Source of the DNA: Hydrogenophilales bacterium
Lineage (GTDB): Bacteria > Pseudomonadota > Gammaproteobacteria > Burkholderiales > Thiobacillaceae
Length of the DNA stretch: 8,884 nucleotides
Direction of reading: 5' to 3'
NCBI GenBank assembly: GCA_011391655.1
Contig: JAABQE010000245.1
Coordinates: 1 to 8,884, forward strand
Position numbers and translations under genes: made by a program. Of the stretch, positions 1-8,488 are shown piece by piece. Numbering within the stretch: position 1 is the first letter of the stretch; the number at the start of each line of letters is the position of its first letter. The notes below the pieces were generated by a model, which saw only the letters and a program-made list of their open reading frames with translations, had not been told where the DNA came from and ran no database searches.

Positions 1-261
<261 letters not shown>

Positions 262-280
262 TCTCAGTATTGGCTATCGA

Positions 281-569
<289 letters not shown>

Positions 570-633
570 TTCTCTGCGCAATTTGTAGTTGATACAGCGC
601 TTATTTAACCCCCGTCATTATTAAGGTGCGGAT

Positions 634-1104
634 ATGAATTTCAACGCAACTTTGATCGGCCAGTCCATCACGTTCATCTTCTTTGTGTGGTTCTGCATGA
701 AGTACGTGTGGCCGCCCATCATGAGCGCGCTCGAAACGCGCAAGAAGCAGATTGCCGACGGCCTTGCCGCTGCCGACCGTGGCAAGCACGAGTTGGAACT
801 GGCTGCTAAAAAAGCCGGCGACAACATGCGTGAAGCCAAAGCGACAGCAGCCGAAGTCATCGTCCAGGCTGAAAAGCGTGCGGCGCAAATGGTCGAAGAG
901 GCCAAAATGGCTGCCAAGGAAGAGGGTGAGCGTCAGCTTGCCGTTGCCCAGGCCAACATCGCACAGGAAACCAACCGTGCACGTGAAAGCCTGCGTGAAC
1001 AGGTTGCTGCGCTGGCGGTTGCCGGTGCAGAAAAAATCCTGCGCCGCGAAGTCAACGCGCAAACCCATGCTGACCTGCTGGGCCAGCTGAAAGCCGAGCT
1101 GTAA
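634..1104 (+). CDS. atpF: ATP synthase F0 subunit b (peripheral stalk)
   Basis: This 156-residue subunit has the same length as E. coli b. It has one N-terminal membrane helix (about residues 5-25, rich in Ile/Phe/Val), followed by the conserved MKYVWPP turn. A long charged Ala/Glu/Lys/Arg helix then runs to the end and would form the right-handed coiled-coil dimer of the stator. The end of the helix ([16 protein letters not shown]) resembles the delta-binding end of the E. coli protein. Two copies would link subunit a to delta and F1. A Shine-Dalgarno-like AAGGTG (623-628) lies five bases before the ATG. The 64-nt spacer after atpE shows no convincing structure. Confidence 0.98.
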   Translation: MNFNATLIGQSITFIFFVWFCMKYVWPPIMSALETRKKQIADGLAAADRGKHELELAAKKAGDNMREAKATAAEVIVQAEKRAAQMVEEAKMAAKEEGERQLAVAQANIAQETNRARESLREQVAALAVAGAEKILRREVNAQTHADLLGQLKAEL

Positions 1105-1107
1105 GCC

Positions 1108-1644
1108 ATGAGCGAACTGTCTACTCTGGCACGTCCCTACGCTGAAGCGGTTTTCCGCATTGCGCAGGGCGAAAACGATCTGGCAGGCTGGTCTTCGCGC
1201 ATTGCCACGCTGGCGGCGATTGTGTCCGATGCGCAGTTGGCACGTCTGGATGCGGATCCCGCTGTGGCGGCCGATCGTGTGGCTGCTTTGGTCATCGACG
1301 TGGCCGGGGCTGACCTCGGTGAACGTGGTGCCAGTTTCGTCAAGGTGCTGGCAGAAAACGGCCGCCTGTCGTTATTGCCCGTGATTAGCGAGCAGTTCGA
1401 CACGCTGAAGGCAAGTGCCGAAGGCACGCTCGAAGCGACCATCACCAGCGCGCAGGAAATGGCGCAGGGGCAGATCGACGATCTCGTCGCCGGTTTGCGT
1501 GCCAAATTCAACCGCGCGGTAAACGTGCAGGTTGCGGTCGATCCCGAACTGATCGGCGGCGCGGTGATCACGATTGGTGACCAAGTGATAGACGGCTCGG
1601 TCAAAGGGCGGCTGCAGCGCATGAGCTTTGCGCTTCAGGGCTAA
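1108..1644 (+). CDS. atpH: ATP synthase F1 subunit delta (stator cap, OSCP-like)
   Basis: This 178-residue subunit connects the top of the alpha3beta3 head to the C-terminal ends of the b dimer. The N-terminus ([13 protein letters not shown]) is the conserved first helix of the helical bundle that binds alpha. The C-terminal half contains the usual [20 protein letters not shown] stretch shared by delta/OSCP proteins. The ATG lies only three bases after the atpF stop codon, and no clear Shine-Dalgarno precedes it. Translation is therefore probably coupled to atpF by reinitiation. The length is close to that of E. coli delta (177). Confidence 0.97.
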   Translation: MSELSTLARPYAEAVFRIAQGENDLAGWSSRIATLAAIVSDAQLARLDADPAVAADRVAALVIDVAGADLGERGASFVKVLAENGRLSLLPVISEQFDTLKASAEGTLEATITSAQEMAQGQIDDLVAGLRAKFNRAVNVQVAVDPELIGGAVITIGDQVIDGSVKGRLQRMSFALQG

Positions 1645-1667
1645 TCCAGAACTCATATTTATCGGAT

Positions 1668-1693
1668 ACCGCCCTAATTTAAAACCTGGCGGT
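1668..1693 (+). promoter_or_regulatory. Small hairpin next to the atpA ribosome binding site
   Basis: ACCGCC (1668-1673) can pair with GGCGGT (1688-1693) around a 14-base AT-rich loop. The stem ends two bases before the atpA Shine-Dalgarno GGAG (1696-1699), which is seven bases from the ATG at 1707. The structure leaves the ribosome binding site free and could define the 5' boundary of the initiation region. Function is inference; a six-base stem could occur by chance. Confidence 0.3.
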
Positions 1694-1706
1694 TCGGAGA
1701 ACACAC

Positions 1707-3248
1707 ATGCAATTGAATCCAAGCGAAATCAGCGAACTGATTAAAGCCAAGATCGAATCCTTCGGTGTAGCGAGCGAATTGCGCACCCAGGGAACGATCG
1801 TGTCCGTCACCGACGGCATTGTCCGCATTCATGGTTTGTCCGACGTGATGTCGGGCGAAATGATCGAAATGCCGGGCAACACCTTCGGCGTGGCACTCAA
1901 CCTCGAGCGTGACTCCGTTGGCGCCGTGATTCTGGGTGATTATGAGCACATCAAGGAAGGCGACGTAGCCAAGTGCACCGGCCGCATTCTCGAAGTGCCG
2001 GTGGGCCGTGGCCTGCTCGGCCGTGTGGTCAACTCGCTGGGCCAGCCGATTGACGGCAAGGGTCCCATCGCAGCCGATACCACCATGCCGATCGAGCGCA
2101 TTGCGCCGGGCGTGATTGAGCGTAAATCGGTTGACCAGCCGGTGCAGACCGGTCTCAAGTCGATCGACGCCATGGTGCCGGTTGGCCGGGGTCAGCGCGA
2201 ACTGATCATTGGCGACCGCCAGACCGGCAAGACCGCAGTTGCCATTGACGCCATCATCAACCAGAAGGGCACCGGCGTGAAGTGTATCTACGTCGCGATC
2301 GGCCAGAAGGCTTCTTCGGTTGCCAACGTGGTGCGCAAGCTGGAAGAGCACGGCGCGATGGATCACACCATCGTCGTTGCCGCGACCGCTGCTGACGCTG
2401 CCGCCATGCAATACATTGCACCGTATTCCGGTTGCACGATGGGCGAGTACTTCCGTGATATCGGTGAAGATGCGCTGATCGTATATGACGATTTGACCAA
2501 GCAGGCTTGGGCCTACCGTCAGGTTTCCCTGCTGCTGCGTCGTCCGCCGGGTCGTGAAGCGTACCCCGGCGACGTGTTCTACCTGCACTCGCGCCTGCTT
2601 GAGCGTGCTGCACGGGTGAATGCCGACTACGTGGAAAAGATGACCAATGGTGCGGTCAAAGGCAAGACCGGTTCGCTGACCGCGCTGCCGATCATCGAAA
2701 CGCAGGCGGGTGACGTTTCCGCTTTCGTTCCGACCAATGTGATTTCGATTACCGACGGCCAGATCTTCCTGGAAACCGACCTGTTCAATGCCGGTATCCG
2801 TCCCGCTATTAACGCCGGCTTGTCGGTGTCCCGCGTCGGTGGCGCTGCACAGACCAAGGTGATCAAGAAGCTGGGCGGCGGTATTCGCCTGGCACTGGCG
2901 CAGTATCGTGAACTGGCAGCATTCGCCCAGTTTGCCTCCGATCTGGACGAAGCGACCCGCAAGCAGCTGGAGCGCGGCCGCCGCGTGACCGAACTGATGA
3001 AGCAGGCGCAGTACTCGCCGATGTCGGTTTCGCAAATGGCGCTGACCCTGTTCGCGGTCAACAAGGGCTACATGGACGACGTCGAAATCAACAAGATTCT
3101 TCCGTTCGAGTCTGCGCTGACGGCGTTTATCAAGTCGAAATATGCCAGCATCATGGACACCATCGAAACCAGCGGCAACATGGACGATGCGACTGAAAAG
3201 ACGCTCACCGCTGCGGTGGAAGAGTTCAAGAAAACCGGCGTCTATTAA
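1707..3248 (+). CDS. atpA: ATP synthase F1 subunit alpha
   Basis: This 513-residue subunit, the same length as E. coli alpha, forms the non-catalytic nucleotide sites of the alpha3beta3 hexamer and supplies residues to the catalytic sites. The N-terminal beta-barrel spans about residues 25-95. The nucleotide-binding domain has Walker A GDRQTGKT (169-176) and the Walker B-type LIVYDD ending at Asp261/262. The arginine finger is Arg376 in [10 protein letters not shown], with the same number as in E. coli. The C-terminal helical domain (about 385-513) contains QFASDLD (408-414). The segment [19 protein letters not shown] is nearly invariant in the family. GGAG lies seven bases before the ATG. 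No residue needed for function appears altered. Confidence 0.99.
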   Translation: MQLNPSEISELIKAKIESFGVASELRTQGTIVSVTDGIVRIHGLSDVMSGEMIEMPGNTFGVALNLERDSVGAVILGDYEHIKEGDVAKCTGRILEVPVGRGLLGRVVNSLGQPIDGKGPIAADTTMPIERIAPGVIERKSVDQPVQTGLKSIDAMVPVGRGQRELIIGDRQTGKTAVAIDAIINQKGTGVKCIYVAIGQKASSVANVVRKLEEHGAMDHTIVVAATAADAAAMQYIAPYSGCTMGEYFRDIGEDALIVYDDLTKQAWAYRQVSLLLRRPPGREAYPGDVFYLHSRLLERAARVNADYVEKMTNGAVKGKTGSLTALPIIETQAGDVSAFVPTNVISITDGQIFLETDLFNAGIRPAINAGLSVSRVGGAAQTKVIKKLGGGIRLALAQYRELAAFAQFASDLDEATRKQLERGRRVTELMKQAQYSPMSVSQMALTLFAVNKGYMDDVEINKILPFESALTAFIKSKYASIMDTIETSGNMDDATEKTLTAAVEEFKKTGVY

Positions 3249-3290
3249 ATCGACCGCGCTGATTAGCAGCCGCTGGTTTAAGGAGAAATA

Positions 3291-4163
3291 ATGGCAGCCG
3301 GAAAAGAGATACGGACCAAGATCAAGAGCGTGGAGAGCACGCGCAAGATCACCAAGGCCATGGAAATGATTGCGGCGGCCAAAATGCGCAAGTCGCAAGA
3401 TCGCATGAAGGCCGCGCGCCCGTATGCCGAGAAAATCGCCCGCGTGGCGACGCACTTGGCTTACGCGCATACGGAATACAAACACCCGTTTGTGGTGCCA
3501 CGTGAGAACGTCAAGCGTGTTGGCCTGATTATCATCAGCTCGGACAAGGGATTGTGCGGCGGCCTTAACACCAACGCGTTTCGCGTGGCGGTGACCCAGA
3601 TGAAACAGTGGGAAGCCGCCGGTGTTGGCATCGACGTCACCGCGTTTGGCAACAAGGGCCTGGGTTTTATGCAGCGCCTGGGTGCCAACGTGGCGTCGCA
3701 GTTGACCGGCATCGGTGACACTCCGCATCTGGACCGGCTGATTGGGCCGATCAAGGTCATGCTCGATGCATACCTCGAAGGCAGGATCGACGGACTCTAC
3801 ATCGTCTACAACCGCTTCATCAATAGCATGAAGCAGGAGCCGATCATGACCAAGCTGCTGCCATTGGAGCAGCTGGAAGATGCCGAAGAAGCCAGCCTGA
3901 AAACGCACTGGGACTACATTTACGAACCCGATGCGAAGCCGGTGGTTGACGGCATGCTGATGCGCTACATCGAATCGCTGGTCTATCAGGCGGTAGCGGA
4001 AAACATCGCGTGCGAACAGTCGGCGCGGATGGTGGCCATGAAAGCGGCTTCCGACAACGCCAAGGATGTGATCGGCGAGCTGAAGCTGATTTACAACAAA
4101 ACCCGTCAGGCTGCGATCACCAAGGAATTGTCGGAAATCGTCGCCGGCGCTGCAGCCGTTTGA
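3291..4163 (+). CDS. atpG: ATP synthase F1 subunit gamma (rotor shaft)
   Basis: This 290-residue subunit forms the central shaft that turns inside alpha3beta3 and stands on the c-ring. The N-terminal helix ([20 protein letters not shown]) and the C-terminal helix (about residues 215-288, ending [12 protein letters not shown]) form the antiparallel coiled coil. The central Rossmann-like domain contains [11 protein letters not shown] (83-93). The ATG has a strong TAAGGAG (3279-3285) five bases upstream, in the 42-nt gap after atpA. Its length is slightly above E. coli gamma (287). Nothing appears truncated or rearranged. Confidence 0.99.
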   Translation: MAAGKEIRTKIKSVESTRKITKAMEMIAAAKMRKSQDRMKAARPYAEKIARVATHLAYAHTEYKHPFVVPRENVKRVGLIIISSDKGLCGGLNTNAFRVAVTQMKQWEAAGVGIDVTAFGNKGLGFMQRLGANVASQLTGIGDTPHLDRLIGPIKVMLDAYLEGRIDGLYIVYNRFINSMKQEPIMTKLLPLEQLEDAEEASLKTHWDYIYEPDAKPVVDGMLMRYIESLVYQAVAENIACEQSARMVAMKAASDNAKDVIGELKLIYNKTRQAAITKELSEIVAGAAAV

Positions 4164-4209
4164 TGGCCCGCCACTCTGAATTGAGCGGCACAGAATTTAA
4201 TTTTCTTAG

Positions 4210-5598
<1,389 letters not shown>

Positions 5599-5613
5599 TG
5601 TCTCCGCGGTAAA

Positions 5614-5659
5614 GCGGTGAGCGGTGGGCCGGATAGGCGCACTGCCCACCGTCCACCGC
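5614..5659 (+). promoter_or_regulatory. Long GC-rich hairpin between atpD and atpC
   Basis: The arm 5614-5629 pairs with 5644-5659: 14 Watson-Crick pairs, one G-U pair (5621/5652) and one A-C mismatch (5620/5653), closing a 14-base loop (5630-5643). It starts 15 bases after the atpD stop codon and ends 19 bases before the atpC ATG. No T-tract follows it, so it is not a standard intrinsic terminator. It may protect the mRNA 3' end of the upstream segment, act as a processing site, or lower atpC translation relative to atpD. The structure is seen directly; the role is inferred. Confidence 0.55.
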
Positions 5660-5678
5660 ACACAAACGGGTATACAAC

Positions 5679-6101
5679 ATGGCCATGACTCTACACGTCG
5701 ACATCGTCAGCGCAGAAAAGACGCTCTACTCCGGCAGCGCCGAAGTGGTGATCGCTCCCGGTCAGCGCGGCGAGCTCGGCATCTATCCGCGTCACACCCC
5801 GCTGTTGACCACGCTCAAACCCGGGTCGGTGCGCATCAAAGTGCCGAATCAGCTCGAAGAAGAGCTGATTTATGTGTCGGGCGGCATTCTGGAAGTGCAG
5901 CCCAACGTCGTCACCATTCTGTCTGACTCCGCCATTCGTGGCGCTGACCTTGATGAAGCCAAGGCGCATGAAGCCATGCGCGCTGCGGAAGAGGCGATGA
6001 AAGACAAAGCGGCAACGATTGACTACGCGCAAGCGCAAATTGAACTGGCTCAAGCAGTGGCTCAACTGGCTGCAATCAAGAAACTGCGCAAGCTGACTTG
6101 A
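5679..6101 (+). CDS. atpC: ATP synthase F1 subunit epsilon
   Basis: This 140-residue subunit sits at the foot of the gamma shaft, couples it to the c-ring and can inhibit ATP hydrolysis through its C-terminal helices. The N-terminal ten-stranded beta-sandwich (about residues 3-88) contains [16 protein letters not shown]. The C-terminal helix pair begins near [10 protein letters not shown] and contains the conserved [16 protein letters not shown]. The ATG at 5679 ([10 protein letters not shown]) is chosen because it gives the form common in betaproteobacteria; an in-frame ATG at 5685 is possible. No strong Shine-Dalgarno is visible (at best ACGGG, 5666-5670). Together with the preceding hairpin, this suggests modest expression. 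It is the last gene of the operon. Confidence 0.97.
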   Translation: MAMTLHVDIVSAEKTLYSGSAEVVIAPGQRGELGIYPRHTPLLTTLKPGSVRIKVPNQLEEELIYVSGGILEVQPNVVTILSDSAIRGADLDEAKAHEAMRAAEEAMKDKAATIDYAQAQIELAQAVAQLAAIKKLRKLT

Positions 6102-6123
6102 TCGCTGAGTTTAATCAGCCAGG

Positions 6124-6153
6124 AAAAAAGGCAACCCAAGGTTGCCTTTTTTT
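6124..6153. terminator. Bidirectional intrinsic terminator between convergent operons
   Basis: GGCAACC (6130-6136) and GGTTGCC (6140-6146) form a stem around a three-base loop. Six A (6124-6129) before and seven T (6147-6153) after extend the pairing to 13 bp and supply a T-tract on each strand. It lies 22 bases after the atpC stop codon and about 90 bases past the stop of the last copper gene on the opposite strand. It can therefore end both transcripts. The remainder, 6154-6243, shows no gene or clear structure. Confidence 0.92.
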
Positions 6154-6243
6154 ATTTGCACGTGTGAGCCGTGTGCGAAAGGGTGGCGCCTGGTTATCCA
6201 TGCAGTGCCGCCGATTTGGCAGGCCGCTACCGTGACACGCAGT

Positions 6244-6555
6244 CTAGGGGGCGGGCTGAATGGCCGTCACGACATAGGCGCCATCAATTTGCTCGACGTG
6301 AAACTTGACCGTATCACCTGTCTTAAGGCCGTTTAGCAGTTCGGGGGGCCGTACCCGGAACACCATGCTCATGGCCGGCATGTCGAGATTGCGGATGGGA
6401 CCGTGCTTCAAGGTAATCCTGGCATTCTCCGCATCAATTTTGCGCACCATGCCATCGCTCATGGTGGGATTCTGGGCAGCGGGCGGCGCTACGGTTTCGG
6501 CATGAAGTGGGGCGGCGACCGCCAGCGCGGCCAGTAGGGGAATCCAGTTTTTCAT
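6244..6555 (-). CDS. CusF-like periplasmic copper-binding protein
   Basis: This is a 103-residue exported protein. The signal peptide is residues 1-19 (cleavage expected after LHA). The rest matches the small CusF beta-barrel domain that binds Cu(I)/Ag(I) in the periplasm and, in E. coli, passes it to the CusCBA efflux pump. By alignment with E. coli CusF as I recall it, His51, Met62 and Met64 correspond to the metal ligands His36, Met47 and Met49. The position of Trp44, which covers the metal in E. coli CusF, is Met59 here (motif LDMPAMSM). Its start overlaps the stop of the upstream cupredoxin gene in ATGA, which implies coupled translation, and it is the last gene of the copper operon. The gene symbol cusF is not assigned because no CusA or CusB gene is visible. 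Confidence 0.9.
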   Translation of the reverse strand: MKNWIPLLAALAVAAPLHAETVAPPAAQNPTMSDGMVRKIDAENARITLKHGPIRNLDMPAMSMVFRVRPPELLNGLKTGDTVKFHVEQIDGAYVVTAIQPAP

Positions 6556-7058
6556 TTTTCTGCGCCTTGTTTCGGGGTGACCGTGATCGTGCCGCGCATG
6601 CCAGCCTCGAAATGGCCGACAATGAGGCAGGCGAATTCGAAGCCGCCGGCGCGATTGAAGGTCCAGACGATATCGCCGGTCTTGCCAGGGGCAACGTGCA
6701 CCAGGTAGGCCTCGTCGTGTTGCATGTTGGGGAACTTCGCCATCATGGCGGCGTGCCGGGTCAGCTCGTCGGGGGTGCCGATGACCATTTCGTGCTGCAT
6801 CTGGCCCCTGTTTTTGACAATGAAACGAACGGTCTCGCCTTCCTCAACAGTCAATTGGTCTGGCGAGAGTCGCATGGCATCAGTCATCTCGAGGATGATC
6901 GTCCGCTGAATGTGCGCGGGGTTGCCCGCAATGCCCCAAGCCGTCTGCTCAGCAGCCAATGGTGCGGCCGCAGTGGGATTCTTGTCGCCATGGGCATGGG
7001 CCGGCAAGTGGAACAGCGGCGCAGCCAGCAGGGTCATCAGCAACAGGGAACGTTTCAT
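6552..7058 (-). CDS. Exported cupredoxin (type-1 copper protein)
   Basis: This is a 168-residue periplasmic protein with a signal peptide (KR then a hydrophobic core, cleavage expected after AHA at residue 22). The C-terminal part is a cupredoxin fold with a complete type-1 copper site: His89 in MQHEMVIG, then Cys144, His149 and Met154 in FACLIVGHFEAGM. Such proteins carry single electrons or hold copper. Between the first His and the Cys is a loop with several Met and His residues (102-114), possible extra Cu(I) ligands. The ATG at 7058 is chosen because AAAGGA lies six bases upstream and it gives a normal signal peptide. An ATG at 7073 directly abuts the oxidase stop codon and has no ribosome binding site. 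As partner of the neighbouring multicopper oxidase it may accept or deliver electrons; this is inference from context. Confidence 0.88.
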   Translation of the reverse strand: MKRSLLLMTLLAAPLFHLPAHAHGDKNPTAAAPLAAEQTAWGIAGNPAHIQRTIILEMTDAMRLSPDQLTVEEGETVRFIVKNRGQMQHEMVIGTPDELTRHAAMMAKFPNMQHDEAYLVHVAPGKTGDIVWTFNRAGGFEFACLIVGHFEAGMRGTITVTPKQGAEK

Positions 7059-7064
7059 GTCGTG

Positions 7065-7070
7065 TCCTTT
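7065..7070 (-). promoter_or_regulatory. Ribosome binding site deciding the cupredoxin start
   Basis: On the minus strand AAAGGA is followed by six bases (CACGAC) and the ATG at 7058. The ATG at 7073 lies upstream of this site and so cannot use it, which supports the shorter 168-residue protein. Confidence 0.7.
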
Positions 7071-7073
7071 CAT

Positions 7074-8474
7074 TCAATGGCCGGCATGGCCGGTGGGTTT
7101 GCGTACGGTGACTTCCACATCGCCCGGCGTGCCCTGGGGCGAGGCAGCTTGCGGCGCGCGCACCGGCTCGGCCAGCGCGTCGGCGACTTCACGCGCCATG
7201 GTGCCGGGTTGATGCTTGAACCATCCGGGATCGGAGTAATCGCCGCGCTTCTGCCCCCGGCGCACCTTCATCAGGGTGAACATGCCGCCCATTTCCACCG
7301 GGCCGAACGGTCCCTGTCCGGTCATCATCGGCAGGGTGTTGTCGGGCAGCGGCATCTCCATTTCGGCCATATCGGCCATGCCGCGCTCGCCCATCACCAT
7401 GTAGTCGGGGATGAGCTTGCTGATCTTGCCCGCGAGCCCACTGTGGTCGACGCCGATCATGGTCGGCACGCCATGCCCCATCGCATTCATGGTGTGGTGA
7501 CTCTTGTGGCAGTGAAAGGCCCAGTCGCCCTCTTCGTCGGCGGTGAACTCGATCTGCCGCATCTGGCCAACGGCGATATCGGTGGTGACTTCCGGCCAGC
7601 GCGCGCCTTTCGGCACCGGTCCGCCGTCGGTACCGGTGACTTCGAACTCAACACCGTGCAGGTGCATCGGGTGGTTGGTCATGGTGAGGTTGCCGATGCG
7701 GATGCGGACCTTGTCGTTGAGCCGCACGTTGAGCGTATCGATGCCGGGAAACGCGCGGCTGTTCCAGGTCCACAGGTTGAAGTCGAGCATGGTGTTGACC
7801 GACGGCGTGGCGCTGCCGGGGTCGATGTCGTAGGCATTGAGCAGAAAGCAGAAATCGCGGTCGACGGTGTCAATCAGCGGATGTTTGTCCTTGGGATGCG
7901 TTACCCAGAAGCCCATCATGCCCATCGCCATCTGCGTCATTTCGTCGGCGTGCGGGTGATACATGAAGGTGCCAGGACGGCGGGCGACGAATTCGTAAAC
8001 GAAGGTCTTTCCCGGCTTGATCTGCGGCTGACTGAGTCCGCCGACGCCATCCATGCCGTTGGGCAGGCGCTGTCCGTGCCAGTGGATGGTGGTGTGCTCG
8101 GGCAGGCGGTTGGTGACATAGATGCGCACGCGGTCGCCCTCGACCACCTCAATGGTGGGGCCGGGGCTCTGGCCGTTGTAGCCCCACAGATGCGCCTTCA
8201 TGCCGGGGGCGATTTCGCGCACTACCGGTTCGGCGACGAGGTGGAATTCCTTCGCCCCGTTTTTCATCCGCCACGGCAGCGTCCAGCCGTTGAGCGTCAC
8301 TACCGGGTTGTACGGACGCCCGCTGGATGGGGCCAGCGGCGGCTGGGTATCCGGCTTGTCCATGCTGATGATTTCGGGGAGCGCCGCCATCGCCACGCTG
8401 TTGATTGAAATGGCGCTGGCCGAGGCGGCTGCGACCGCGCCGCTGAGTTTGAAAAAATCACGTCGTGAAGTCAT
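7074..8474 (-). CDS. Tat-exported multicopper oxidase (periplasmic copper oxidase)
   Basis: This is a 466-residue protein. Residues 3-10 (SRRDFFKL) are a twin-arginine motif followed by an Ala/Ser-rich hydrophobic stretch ending near AMA (28-30), so it is exported folded, probably with copper. All four copper-binding motifs are present: HWHG (131-134), HPHADE (173-178), HPMHLHG (268-274) and HCHKSHHTMNAM (321-332). The last supplies the type-1 ligands Cys322, His327 and the axial Met332. The second motif has no Cys, so the only type-1 site is in the C-terminal domain. The region between the two cupredoxin domains is short (about 200-235), which suggests a two-domain rather than three-domain enzyme. 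Met-rich stretches occur at 179-187 and 359-401. The likely reaction is oxidation of Cu(I) to Cu(II) using oxygen. The ATG at 8474 is chosen because AAGGA lies six bases upstream; a TTG at 8492 overlaps the upstream stop codon and lacks such a site. I cannot say whether it should be called CopA, CueO or another name. Confidence 0.92.
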   Translation of the reverse strand: MTSRRDFFKLSGAVAAASASAISINSVAMAALPEIISMDKPDTQPPLAPSSGRPYNPVVTLNGWTLPWRMKNGAKEFHLVAEPVVREIAPGMKAHLWGYNGQSPGPTIEVVEGDRVRIYVTNRLPEHTTIHWHGQRLPNGMDGVGGLSQPQIKPGKTFVYEFVARRPGTFMYHPHADEMTQMAMGMMGFWVTHPKDKHPLIDTVDRDFCFLLNAYDIDPGSATPSVNTMLDFNLWTWNSRAFPGIDTLNVRLNDKVRIRIGNLTMTNHPMHLHGVEFEVTGTDGGPVPKGARWPEVTTDIAVGQMRQIEFTADEEGDWAFHCHKSHHTMNAMGHGVPTMIGVDHSGLAGKISKLIPDYMVMGERGMADMAEMEMPLPDNTLPMMTGQGPFGPVEMGGMFTLMKVRRGQKRGDYSDPGWFKHQPGTMAREVADALAEPVRAPQAASPQGTPGDVEVTVRKPTGHAGH

Positions 8475-8480
8475 GTCGAT

Positions 8481-8485
8481 TCCTT
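8481..8485 (-). promoter_or_regulatory. Ribosome binding site deciding the multicopper oxidase start
   Basis: AAGGA on the minus strand is six bases (ATCGAC) from the ATG at 8474. It lies between the stop codon of the efflux protein gene (8489-8491) and this ATG, and places the Tat motif at residues 3-10 of the product. Confidence 0.7.
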
Positions 8486-8488
8486 GGT

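Noticed and set aside
1674..3908. A 744-codon open frame on the minus strand opposite atpA and atpG
   Set aside because: It lies fully antisense to two certain genes, crosses their gene boundary, and its translation is rich in His/Arg/Gln/Asp without a recognisable domain. It is best explained as a mirror of the codon bias of the genes on the + strand.
5614..5659. Intrinsic terminator between atpD and atpC
   Set aside because: The stem is strong, but the bases after it (5660-5678) contain no T-run, and atpC belongs to the same complex and needs read-through.
6104..6119. Small hairpin GCTGA/TCAGC just after atpC as a separate terminator
   Set aside because: The stem is only 5 bp and is not followed by a T-tract; the stem-loop at 6124-6153 explains termination.
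6142..6336. Short plus-strand open frame after the atp terminator
   Set aside because: It begins inside the terminator stem, has no ribosome binding site and overlaps the end of the CusF-like gene on the other strand.
6507..8408. A 633-codon open frame on the plus strand opposite the copper genes
   Set aside because: It runs antisense across the oxidase and cupredoxin genes, both of which have complete copper motifs, signal peptides and ribosome binding sites. Its product is His/Gly/Val-rich with no recognisable family, as expected from the opposite strand of GC-rich genes.
7074..8474. Copper nitrite reductase instead of multicopper oxidase
   Set aside because: Nitrite reductases carry the type-1 Cys in the first domain and lack the four His-X-His motifs. 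Here HWHG, HPH, HLH and HCH are all present and the Cys is in the second domain.
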